Shown here: in pieces, positions 1 through 15,235 of the stretch
How the letters are laid out: each line of letters begins with the position of its first letter
Numbering within the stretch: position 1 is the first letter of the stretch
NCBI GenBank assembly: GCA_037178975.1
Contig: JASJZH010000001.1
Location: 682,001 to 746,000 of the forward strand
DNA length: 64,000 nt
Reading direction: 5' to 3'
Origin: Oscheius tipulae
Lineage: Eukaryota > Nematoda > Chromadorea > Rhabditida > Rhabditidae
Made by a program: the position numbers and the translations under genes
The notes under the pieces: generated by a model
Told to the model about the DNA's origin: nothing
Database searches by the model: none
Seen by the model: the letters and a program-made list of their open reading frames with translations, nothing else

Positions 1-711
1 CATAGCCTACGCTCAAGATAAAAGTCAATGAGTTGCTCGAAAAGGATATTTTCCGATCGGCTATCGATTTTCACTTGAATTTTTTGCCGATGCATCGGTC
101 AGCGACTTAGTCTTCGACCTTTTAGACTGAAACTCCGAGAAAATAGCATAGCAAAGCCGAACTTAGGAAGATCTTTTCAAAATTTATTTCTGGCGCGCTT
201 TTGTGTAAATTGAATTCTTCTGGCTATTTTGAGCCGATTGCACAAGATAAATCGATTTCTGCTGCAAGCTTTTGTTGCTTTGGGGTCATCCACTGGCAAC
301 AGTCGCTGTTAGTCTCTTCTTCACGTGAGCCGTTCCAAATCAGCACTTTTTCTCGTGAAAAATAGTATTTCGTAACCTAGGAACAAATGGAAAAGCCACG
401 TAAACATTGTTCTTTGAGTAGGGGGCTTCCCCGAAAGAACTTTCACAATCGGGGTGGAGTGTACTTTGTCCCTGAGAGAGTGCGGGTGACCCCACCAGTT
501 ATAAATGGGGGGTAGGCCGACGATTTTTGCAACAACCTGGTTCCGTAACCCTTGTCCTCCCGCTATCTTTTTCTTATCTCTCCGATTTCCATGAAAACTG
601 CTTCAGAACCACCACCCACCCATCCCCCATACTTACTTACCTGTTTTTTCCCGGCAGTTCTTGTCTCTGTTATTGATCTAAGGTTCAGAACAAAACATTG
701 TCACAGACAGG
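1..711. other. 5' flank of perilipin, no gene seen
   Basis: I see no convincing exon here. The stretch is of mixed composition and ends in a pyrimidine-rich area just before the perilipin start codon at 712. It probably holds the promoter and 5' UTR of that gene, but no core promoter element can be defended from sequence alone. Confidence 0.4.
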
Positions 712-2879
712 ATGACCGACGTCAGTGCGCAACAACAGCCCCTTGACCACGAGAGCTCCTACTACACTCAAATTATGGACCATCCCATGGTTCAGCAGGT
801 GAGAAAATGTTCATAAATACAGACAGGCAGTCAAGAGCCGTCCAGTCATAACAGAGACTCTCTGTCAAGGACTGTCGCTCTTTCTCGTCCAGAGGATCTT
901 AGGATCTTAGCCGTTCCTGTCTGATTCTCTATAAAGCTTGATACCCTGTCTCTGTGGAAGAGTAACCCTTCCCCTTTGGTAGTAGCCTGGAAACACAGAC
1001 TATCGGATCAGAACTGTCTCTGTATGGGTGATGTTTTTACTATTACCAGGACTCCTGCCCTACTGGTCCAGTTGTCTGGGAATAGAGGCGACTGTTGGCT
1101 GCCTAGAAGTGTCTCTTTCTCTCACCTCAACTCTCACAAAATCTATCCTCTTCAGGCCCGCAGCACCTACGACTGGGCTAAGCAACAGAACTCCTACCTC
1201 GGATCCACCTTGGACAGCGTCGAGCAACGTGCCTCTGGAGCCGTCCAAGCTGTTCACCGAAAATATAGCGAAACCTACGAGAACTATTATGTCCGTCCCA
1301 AGGAAGCCGTCTACGAGAACGGAAAATGGGTCCTGGAGAACGGAAAAAATGCCGCCATCCATACTGGAACCATGGCTCTCGGAGCTAGTGTCTTAGCTAC
1401 CCAGCTAGCTCTTCAGATCACTATCGGAAGTGCTAACTTGGTCCTAGACGGAGCTGGAGCCGTTGTCAGTGCCGGGAAGGGTGTAGTGACCAGCGTTAGA
1501 CAGACTGAGCATGCTGTGGAGGAGAAGATCTGGACAGCAATCGCCGAGGCTCAAAGAATGGCCAAAGTACCAGTGGACAAGACTGCCGAGATGACTCATT
1601 CCTTCCTGGACATTGTCAATGCTCTCGTGGAGAGAACTCTTCATGTAAACATCCAGAATGAACCGGAGACATCGGTCAAGGACAGAGTGAAGAATCTGGC
1701 TCAGGCAGTGGTGTCCGGCTTGACTGCTAGAGTAAGTCAGTTGTCTCTGTCGTAGTTTTCCTTTTCAGGCCCACGAACAAGTTATCGACCCTGTCCAAGA
1801 ACGAACCCATACCCTTCTCGAGAACCTCAGCAAGAGCTTCGTCCTCGTCGATGTCGTCCGCTCCAAGAAGGAATGGGCTTTGGAAAAGTACGAGGAACTG
1901 TCATCTTCTGTCTCTGACCTCAAGGTCCGTCTCGAGAATGAGGCCAAACAGTACGGCGCCCGTCCGGAAGAGATGCTCATGAACTTCATCCGCAACCGTT
2001 CTCAACTGCTCAAGGAGCAGCTTCAGTCCCTGAAGAGCAAGCAACAAGAGGTAAGAGTACATGTCCCTCAGTCAGGCCATTGTCCTAAAGCCAACAACTG
2101 TTCTCTTTTTGAGATTGACACTGAGTTCAAAGACTGAAGGGCATTTATAAGTCTGACTCATAAGAAAAGATGAGAAGAACGAGAGATAGAAAAATAGAAA
2201 CAGACACAAACTGGCAGACTCTTTTCCAGATGTTCGGAAATGGAAACCGTCTCGAAGACACGATCAGCTACCTCCAAGGCCTCGACAATCAGCTCCGAGA
2301 AGCTAACGACATCTACAAAGTCCGCGACGAGGTATGCAGTTATTTTTGTACTACCACGTGGTCGTTTTGTAAATATAGCAGCTCGTATTTACTAGTCCGA
2401 GCAGTGGCAGGAAGCCACGTGCTGTCGTCCCTGTCTAGGCTCGACAATTGATCGACAGCTGTTAGGTGAAAAAATAGCTGCATTGGTCACAAGCTAAAGT
2501 GAAGTGGAAGAAACAGAGAGACGAAGAGATAGAGAAAAAGAGAGACCAGGATACAGAGAGATAGAGTGACAGAAAGACAAAGAAACAGAAAATATCCACT
2601 TCCAAACAACAACATTTTGTGTTTTCTGTAATCTGCAGGGTCTACCTTTCTCTCCTCTTCCCTAATATGTATTTACTTTCTCGCTCAGCTGGGTCACGGG
2701 GAACCAGCTCCCTATCTTTGCCCAAATTAAGACTCGATGTTTATGATTCAGCTATAAAGTTTGTTCCCTAGACTCTATTAAAGCATCTTCAGGTCTTGAC
2801 CGAGGCTCGCCAACGCCTTGCCGAACTTACCCAATGGACCAGTGGACTGCTGAATGGGCAAACTGTCGTCGAAAATTGA
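712..2879 (+). CDS. plin-1: perilipin-family lipid-droplet protein
   Basis: Five exons join in phase: 712-798, 1156-1731, 1769-2050, 2230-2331 and 2793-2879, giving 377 residues. Exon 2 carries a PAT-type segment: a conserved hydrophobic/amphipathic stretch (IHTGTMALGASVLATQLALQ) followed by 11-mer-like helical repeats. Exons 3-5 are amphipathic helices. Perilipins coat cytosolic lipid droplets and control lipase access. Nematodes usually have one such gene of similar length (C. elegans W01A8.1/plin-1). The start was chosen because the ATG opens a short exon ending at a clean CAG/GTGAGA donor in phase with exon 2. A stop in exon 5 is followed by AATAAA at 2922-2927. The family call is firm. 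The orthologue symbol is inferred from nematode families having a single member. Confidence 0.85.
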
Positions 2880-3036
2880 ACAACAACATAATGTCCTCAA
2901 TGAATTATAATCTCATTTACTAATAAACTGGCTAATTTTTGTCATTATCTGTCTGTCTGTCTGCCTGTCTCTCACTCTCTCATTCTTCAAGAGTTTCTTT
3001 ATGTTTTGATGGGCGGAGCCGCTGTGTTTTTGGCAG

Positions 3037-3705
3037 GACCCCACGACCAGCTGATATCCCGCCTGGACCGCCTTCTCCGTCCCCTATCACTAGGCGATTA
3101 ACACAGTTTATCGCCTCTTCCACCAAGCCCGTTCTCTCTTTCATCATGTTGAACATCTTCGAGTTTTTCATCAATCGACTGGTAAGTCTTTTGGAGAGGG
3201 GCAGAGAGAGAGAGAGTTTTGTTGACCGGCCGATATTTGCTCAAAAATCGGCGTGTCTCTGGACGATGGAACAATCACAGTTCAGTTGGGAGATACCTAT
3301 TGGTGACGCAACTTGGGTAGCTGGCCTGAGGGGTCAGACCATAAGGTCTTGGGAAATTGGTTGGCTCAAAGTAGTTTCACAATGTGGTCCAACTTGCAAA
3401 ATGGACAGAAACAGAGACATAGGCAAAGATAAAAGGGACAGTGATATCATTTCCGAACGACCACACACAGTCACATGATTCCCGAAACAAGGAATTCTTT
3501 GTTCTCTCCAACCCTGTTGTTCATTCAGCTTGTCACCCCAATTTCTTCCTCGGGCTGATTCGAATCATTTCTCTGTAAGACCGAGTCTTTTCAGGCGGTT
3601 GACGCCGAATGGCAGTTTCTACCAGAGGACATCTACTTCAAAGAGCTCAACATTCAACTGCCTCCGGCTCCGAGGCCCATGCGCAGAGTCAGCTGCCGAG
3701 GATAG
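3037..3705 (+). CDS. possible alternative 3' exons of perilipin
   Basis: Two exon-like blocks lie just downstream of the perilipin stop. Block 3037-3181 is open, rich in Pro and hydrophobic residues, preceded by TTTTTGGCAG and closed by G/GTAAGT. Block 3595-3705 follows TTTTCAG in the same phase, reads 36 residues (AVDAEWQFLPEDIYF...) and ends in TAG. AATAAA occurs at 4484-4489. Nematode perilipin genes make several C-terminal isoforms, so this may be a longer isoform. I could not find a donor in perilipin exon 5 that enters block 3037 in phase, so the link is unproven. A separate small gene is possible. Confidence 0.4.
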
Positions 3706-4857
3706 GCTTGTAGATTATAGTTCTTTCCCTTCTGGACGGGTATGCTGTGTACATTTGTGTAAGAAAATGATGGGTAATGAAAAATTTTTGAGTTTTGTAT
3801 TCAACAGCCACCCATACCGAATCCTCTAGTTCCAGTTTCGCACCTCTTTTTTTGAAACATGATTGATGTGAGAATTTGGCTTCATATCTTTCCCGTGGAA
3901 GATCTCGAAAAAAAATACTGCCTATACAAAGTTCATGGTTCACGGTCTTGTTGCCTTCCTTGTATGATAACTATTGCAAAATTTCTTTCAACCTCTACTA
4001 GAGCAGGGTCGAAAGCACTGTAATACCTCAAATTTGGGTTAAACCGATGTTGGCGCCTAGCTAAGTGTTTCATGGTATACTGAAAGAGGAGATAATACAG
4101 CAGAAGAGATTCAGGGCAACTTTGACCAGACATGCAAACTTTACCACACTTTACTGGTCAACCAGCCTGTACAATCTTTCCTGTCGATATAACATTATAG
4201 TCGTAATCTCGTTGTCTTCCATATAGAGCGGCTGTTCCAAATTTTCTTTCCACCTTTACATCGACCTAAACTGTAACTGACCCCGTCATTCTTGCACCGT
4301 GTGTGCTCCCACCTTTCCCAACTAAATTGTTGTCTTCTGTCAACTTGTCCTGTACGGGTCAATCTGCTCTTTGTACTCGTTTTTGTACTTTACTCCGGAG
4401 CCTGATGGTTTAACTTAAAGACCAAATCTGTCAGTTTTGTCCGTCTACTTAAGCGAGCTCAGCCATTTTCAGAATCCTTCAGTAATAAACATCTTTCATA
4501 AAAGAGTTGGATAAGATATTAAACAAAACGGGGGCAGGGAAAGTAGTGAGAAGAGAGAGAGAGACAAGAGAACACAATAAAGTGAGAAGTGAGATGGATA
4601 TGTCGTAGAATTTCACGTACTCACACTCGGTTATCACTTGTCTTAATTAAATAGAAATAAATACAATTATATACTTATAACTTGGTTAAAGAGAATTTTC
4701 CATTTTCGCGCCTGTTAAGTAGAAAAACATAGAACTGAAGGCACTGCACTTTACCAGGTCGTAAGGCGGCAGGGGAGAGGGGTGATAAAATGGCAACAGA
4801 AAAGAATATACTACTTTGGATAATGTAGTATGTTAAGGGGGCCTAGGAGAAGTTAAA
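3706..4857. other. convergent intergenic region
   Basis: AT-rich DNA between two convergent genes. It holds an AATAAA at 4484-4489 and a GAGA-rich patch near 4548-4570. No exon with supported splice sites is seen. Confidence 0.4.
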
Positions 4858-9234
<4,377 letters not shown>

Positions 9235-9957
9235 TGTGTGTGTTAGATTTGGCGTCTAGCCGTGAGCGAACTGACAAGGACGAAACGTCTCCTACGATGA
9301 ACGAAGGAGAAAACTGCTACGACTACCTGAAAAAGGGAGATTATTAAAAATGAAAGGAGGATAATAAAGTTGAGGAGTTTAGCAGCTAATTTTTTCGGAT
9401 TCGCGGTTAGGTTGGAGCCCGCTTGACGCAAACAGCGTGTTACCGGGACGTGGAGAGGTCGAGGGTCAAGGAGGGGAACTTATAGCCTGATGGCAGCGGG
9501 AGCATGCTTAACGTCTCTCAAGAACTTTTTTCCATGAACATGGTAATTTTTCTACTAAACAGGCTTCAACATAACGCGCTTTAAAAAGTTCGAAGTCATT
9601 ATATCAAATCGAGAATCTAAAAATTTTAGCTCTACCAAAAACTTGAGTTAGCTTTGTTCTGAAATTTCTCGCAAAGAGATGAGAAAATTAAAGGCTAGCT
9701 ACAAACCGAGTTGGTTTTATTCGTAGACCAACCGCTTTTGAAAATCTAGTTTTGATAAGAGCTAAGCTCAGAAAACCTTAAAAGATAGACCTGTAATCAA
9801 TGCTAGAGCGAGCTCACTTGCATGCGGGTACAACCTGAGGGGCCAGGTCGAGTAGGCTTACGTTCTAAGTTGGACGGATGCCAAATCTGACTCCAAGAAC
9901 GCCTTATCTCCGTAGCAAGCTACTACCAGTTTACCGGCCTCTGAGAGAGGATGGAAA

Positions 9958-10039
9958 CCTTCGTTGAGCCGAGGCGGGGTTTAAACTTGGGACCCTACAA
10001 TTAACGCTGGCGCCTCCTGCCACTGCGCCAACTCGCTTC
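9958..10039 (-). repeat. tRNA-like SINE relic
   Basis: On the minus strand the sequence starts GAAGCGAGTTGGCGCAGTGG, which resembles a pol III A box in a tRNA head. About 40 nt further on comes a degenerate B box (CAAGTTTAAACCCC). The spacing is that of a tRNA, but the arms do not fold into a full cloverleaf. I read it as the head of a tRNA-derived SINE rather than a functional tRNA. Confidence 0.4.
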
Positions 10040-11139
10040 CTTCCAGAAAACCTTAAAAAAACGCAAACTTAAAATGTTTTGTCAAGTGGACCATCATTTA
10101 GGCAACTTGAAATAAGCGTTAGGATCAGGTACTCGGAGCAGTCGTTTTCTTAGCACTCTCACTCTCACACACAAACCCGAGAGAGACAGAAAAATTGAAC
10201 AGCGAGCGTTGGGTGGGCCCTCAACAAACACAGTTGGCTCCTGTTTCCGATGCACATGTATTCGCTTACACTTGGTCTCGAAGAAAAAAGGGAGAGTGAA
10301 AACAGCCAATTTGGAGGGGTATTTATGGGGAGCTGGGTGTGTGAAAGGCAGAAAAGAGATATACTACTAGAGAGGGAAGGATTGTTGGCGGAGGGGATAC
10401 AAAGAGAGAGACAGTCTCTCTCCGAACAGGGATCGATGAGTCAGAGATGCTATCGCTTACGAGAAGAGACATACAAGATGTATAAGGATATCGTATCGGT
10501 GTTGAGAGCATTTTGACAGAGACAGTAATCGAGCATTTAAAACTAGAAAATGCCATCCATCCAGAGGAAAAATCGATAGACTGTCCACATGTAATTATCT
10601 ATAGGACAATTAAATAATGGGCGCACCTTTGTCTTTTACAGTAATCAAAAAAAAGTCGGGAAGATCAAAGACGAGAAACCTGAAGAAAACAAATGAAAAA
10701 CTTGGCAGCTGTTCTGGGAATCATGGGGCTGGGATGAGAAAAATTGGAACCAATTTCGACAGAGAGAGACGAAAAGGTGTACTACCGAGGCAATACAGGA
10801 CGAGACTCTCGGGCAGAAAGAGGAGATTTACATAACTTGTCGTGCGACAGTTTCGATCTGTAATCCTGAAGTGGCTAGGTGCTACAATAGTGCCGCCGGC
10901 CTGGAATGGGGACCTATATGACATTGAACCCGACTGACAGATAACCCATAAACACGCGAGAAAGGGGCGGCTAGGTGGAGGTGAGATATACCGAGGGCCA
11001 TGAACATGCGTTCAATAAGTCTTTGAGGGGCCAGAAACCTGATCTTCAGGGGCAGAGAGGTTGAAAGATTGAACGGAGAAAAAGGAAAGGGCCGTCTGAT
11101 TGGCTACTAGACCTAGACGGGAGGAGGATATTAGTCAAA

Positions 11140-11310
11140 AGAGGGTTTAGAGAACAGGGAGACAGAAAGACGGAATCCAGGGAAACAGGGAGACAAAGAG
11201 ACAGAGAGACATTGAGACAGAGAGAGAGAGAGACAGATAGACCGGGAGGTAGAGAGGCAGAGACACGGAGAGACATAGAGGCAGGTAGACAGGAAAGCTG
11301 GAAAACAGAG
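11140..11310. repeat. GAGACA-type purine-rich microsatellite
   Basis: Imperfect tandem GAGACAGAGAGACA-like units on the plus strand, nearly free of T. The same motif recurs throughout the window, in introns and between genes. Confidence 0.8.
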
Positions 11311-13813
11311 ACAAAGTTGCAAATGCCCGAAAAAAAAGGTTTCCGAGAACAGATTCTGTCATAATCGGCGCTTATAGCCATTGCAAGAGCGAGAACACTT
11401 CTTAGCCAATCGGGCTAATCCGCCAGTCCAGTCCAAAAGTGGCTACATTTCCCGCTATTATAAGACAGAGAGAAAGAGGAGAGGCGGGAACTCTAAGCAT
11501 ATAAGCTGGTTGAACTATACAGCCCCCTTATGCAAAAGTCCGCCGACGGGCGTTAGAGAAGGGAAAGAGGATGAGTCAGACGAACCTTTGTCTCTTCCGG
11601 TTCGGCACAGAGACTGAAACCGGACAATGTTAGTCAACAAAACTGTTCTTTTTACTAGTTAGTGGGAGGATTGACTTGTTTGTAGGAAGAAACTGGTCAG
11701 GGGAGAGAGTGAGTGAGAGAGACAATATGCAATCCAGAAAAGGTAACCGCAAAGGGGTGAACCACTTGACTGTCCCGTACTCCCTCAAACAGGCGACACA
11801 GGGTTAAACTTGACACGAATTGGGAAAGTCTTTCTTGGAAAGTTGAAGGACTAAGACCTGCAGATTTCGAAACCCCGACTTAATAGAAAGAGATCTCTTA
11901 TTATAACATGAATGCTTCATGGTGAGAATGAGAAAGTCGATTGTGAAAGAGAACGAGACTGAGTTACAAAATTCAAAAAAGGCAAGCGGTCCGGAGTGTG
12001 CCTCACAAGCTTATGATGAAAGATGACACACTGGGTCCATAAACCGTGCCTACATAAACAGAGAGACCCCACCAGAGGAAGGGGAAATGGACTGTTTTGA
12101 CCAGCCTAACGAGGAGAAAATGGGTACTCTCTTTTCAACTAGAAGTAGTATAAGATCGGCGATTGTAATCAGAGGCAGAGGCTGGAGGCTTGGTCACTCT
12201 CCAGGCACATAGAGAACCAGCGATATGGGCGGTCGGACGGGGGTTGAAGGCCGAATGAATACGGCTGCGGCTATGCGGGCCTGGCCAAATGCCAACTCGG
12301 CACTTTTTCATCACAGAGAGAGACAGTCTTGGGAGGTGGGAACAGATCAATAGAAGTACAACAATTCGAAGCGGGAAGGGGGAGAGTGACGGAGGTCCAA
12401 AAGCACGTAATCCGTTAGCTTCGAGTCGCGCACCAAACAAAGGAGTCTTGGCGCCAAGAGAGACAGAGAGAGAGTTGGGGTGACCAGCCAGCTGGGTGAT
12501 CACTGTGCGAGATGGGTGCAGGTGGTCAACCGGGAAACTGAACCGGGGAAGGGAAAAAGAATCGTTCGAAAGACAGACTAGAGGCAGACAGTTACAAAGT
12601 TTTCAGGCAATGGCATTTTGCCATATCGTCCATCATCCCGCTTGACTACTCTCATTAATATTCGGCTTATCTTCAGACAGAAAAGACAGATGCTGAAAGG
12701 GAGAGAGCCAAACAGAACGCTTGTTTTTAAAATTCTGGATTCGCGCGCGCACACTCGAGTAGAACAACAACCTCTCGTCATTGTTTTTCTGCCTCTCCTC
12801 GACACGTACATTAATATACTACCTGCCCTTTACTGAGCGAAATTGGTTTCTGTCTCTGTCTCTCTGTCTCTCCCTCACACCAAAATATTGTCCCGAGCGA
12901 GAGTAATCCGGCTACCCTCATTCTCGTTTTCTACCCTCCAAACAGGCAGTCGTGTTTGTACAGCCCAGCAACAATCGGTTTCATATCAATCTAGTCTCTC
13001 CGAAAATATAAATGGAGAATTTGTTGTTTTTGCTTTTTGATTTTTTGTAATAGACGCGCAACGACTGTTGTTAAACTGTTGAAGCCATTGCTTCTCGCTC
13101 TAGCTTCTCTCTAAAAATACACAGCTTTCAACTGGGTGTTTGACCAAATGACAAAATACTACTACCCCGATGGTCTCTGAATGGTCACGTTGATTCACCC
13201 ACTGGCCTTTTGGATACGCTGCGCACTTTACTATTGGCTTCGGAGCCAATTTTTTTTATAGTCCCTCATATATTTCTCATACTGCCCGCGGACTATTTGC
13301 GTCTTGCACTAGCTCTAGGGTATAAACAAACTTATAAGAAATATAAGTTTTCGTGAAAAGCTGGGGGATTGACAGCAAGAAAATGCCAAACGGGCTAACG
13401 TAGCTGGATCGGCGCTCGTCTCGTCTGAATAAACTGTGCGAAAGGCTTTCGTTTCAAGTGTGCTGGAGTTCCAACAGTAAATTGCGTGGCAGCCTTTTTT
13501 GTTCTCTCCAACCAAGCAAGATTGCTTATAATTAAATACTTAGCCTTTTATTATCAACCTACCCATCTCAATTTCCTTTCCTTAGATGCTTGAAAAAAAT
13601 TCTAGTTTAAATAATATATCTCAAGTTTCTACTTCACTGTTATTTGCTTAGCTCAATTTTCATACAATAATAACAGCAACTATTTTAAACTTATCTTTTT
13701 TCTGAAAACTAGTTTTCTTTGCTGCGTACGCAATAGTAATATTTTAGACGGAGACTTGCAGAGCAACTTGAAGAAGCAGAAGTTTTTGAAAATCGTAACT
13801 ACAAAAATTTAAA

Positions 13814-15031
13814 ATGTGGTCACCACAGCGACGATCGCAGTCAGCAGTCTACTCGGTACTGGGAATTTTGTATGTGCTATTGGTGAGTCGCACTCGTACT
13901 ATCTTAGAGGGTGTAAGAGTCGCACACGTACCCTGGCGGATCGATTAACCCAAGAAAGTTCTTCAGATTTTCAATATTTTGTACTTCGGAGGTCCTTCGA
14001 GTTTTTTGGCGGAGGATGAGGTTCTGGGGGACAAATCACCACAGGTACTTTGTAATTTTGACCCAGTTTTAAAAATTCAGTCCCTCGCCCCGAGACAACT
14101 TCTACTCTCCCCGGAAAGCTGTCCAGCCTCCAGTTTCATAATGATGATCCATGTTCGTGCAGATGACTTCGAGAAACGGAAGGAATGGAGATCCGCCTAC
14201 AGTCCCTTCCAGAAGCTATTTAATTTCACACTGTTTTTCATTGTGGGGATACCGAAAAACCAAAGGTAAGCCTATAAACTTTTAAAATACAGAAATTTTC
14301 AGTGTGAACTTCCGTCTTCATGCGGAACACCAAGAATATGGAGATCTGATCATGGGAGATTACATGGACCATTATGAGAATATGACTCTCAAGCACTTGA
14401 CCCATCTTCGGTTCTTCCAAACAAAATGCCAGGAGACGAGGTTTTTGGTCAAACTGGATGACGACGTGGCGGTTAATATGAATATGGTAAGGGACGGTGA
14501 TAGAGACAGGATATAGTCATTTGTTTCAGTTAATGAGCTTCATCTCCTCTATCTACGACGGTCCAGCCCCGTGGTTTTTCCTGGATACCAGTTACGGTCC
14601 GAAAATATGGTGCCATGTCTGGTACGGGACCATAGTTCAACGGACATCCAGCCTAAAATGGCCAGTTTCGCGTAGACGATGGAAAGATGACTACTGGCCT
14701 GAATATTGTGCCGGCCTCGGGTACATAGCCACTCAGGAATCTGCCACTAGGCTCCTGAAAGCAGCGGACAAAGAGACGTGGCTCTGGGTAGACGATGTCT
14801 TTGTTACTGGAGTTTTGGCTCAAAAGGGACAAGTACAACTTGTACAGGTTGGTTCAGTCACTGGCACAGATTTTGGCAATCGTCTACGTTATTATCACTT
14901 AAATATCATTTAAGATCAAAAACTACTACACCCTGAATGAGGCAGACCCGTCCTACTTCTCCTTTGGAAATTCTATGTTCGCTCTCACCTATCGCAATCA
15001 AACCTGGGATCTCTTCGACGCCATCAATTGA
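13814..15031 (+). CDS. GT31 beta-1,3-galactosyltransferase-like enzyme
   Basis: Six exons in phase: 13814-13882, 13967-14044, 14081-14265, 14303-14486, 14530-14847 and 14915-15031, giving 316 residues. The N-terminus is a short basic segment followed by a hydrophobic anchor (about residues 12-30), as in type II Golgi enzymes. The catalytic part shows the family-31 order: a stretch like FIMMIHVRADDFEKRKEW, then FLVKLDDDVAVN with the metal-binding DDD at about 163-165, then YCAGLGYIAT and VDDVFVTGVLA. Such enzymes add galactose or N-acetyl-hexosamine in beta-1,3 linkage to glycoprotein or glycolipid acceptors. The acceptor cannot be told from sequence. AATAAA lies at 15106-15111. It is close to the short end of family lengths but complete. 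Confidence 0.88.
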
Positions 15032-15235
15032 CTCTCTTTCCAAAAAGCTCCCTAGACGAAACGGGTAAAGCAATCAGGATTGCACAACTGCCATGTATAA
15101 AATTTAATAAACAATATGATATATTCTCAAAGGCACTGTCTACAAAAAGTGTTAAGTGAATTCTTTTGGAATTTTGGGAGTCAGAATTAAGTAGCGAAGC
15201 TCATTATGCGAAAGCGTAAAAAGTTAAGGACAGTG

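Larger units (their letters stand above)
9235..13813. other. long gene-poor region with GA-rich repeats
   Basis: About 4.6 kb without an exon I can support. It contains purine-rich microsatellite stretches (notably 11140-11310), a tRNA-like SINE relic at 9958-10039 and many short chance ORFs. It separates the divergently transcribed ERM gene (left) and glycosyltransferase gene (right), so it presumably includes both promoters. Confidence 0.4.

Noticed and set aside
11046-11381. Leu/Ser-rich minus-strand ORFs with repeated SLSLCL patterns
   Set aside because: They are translations of the GAGACA microsatellite, not real proteins.
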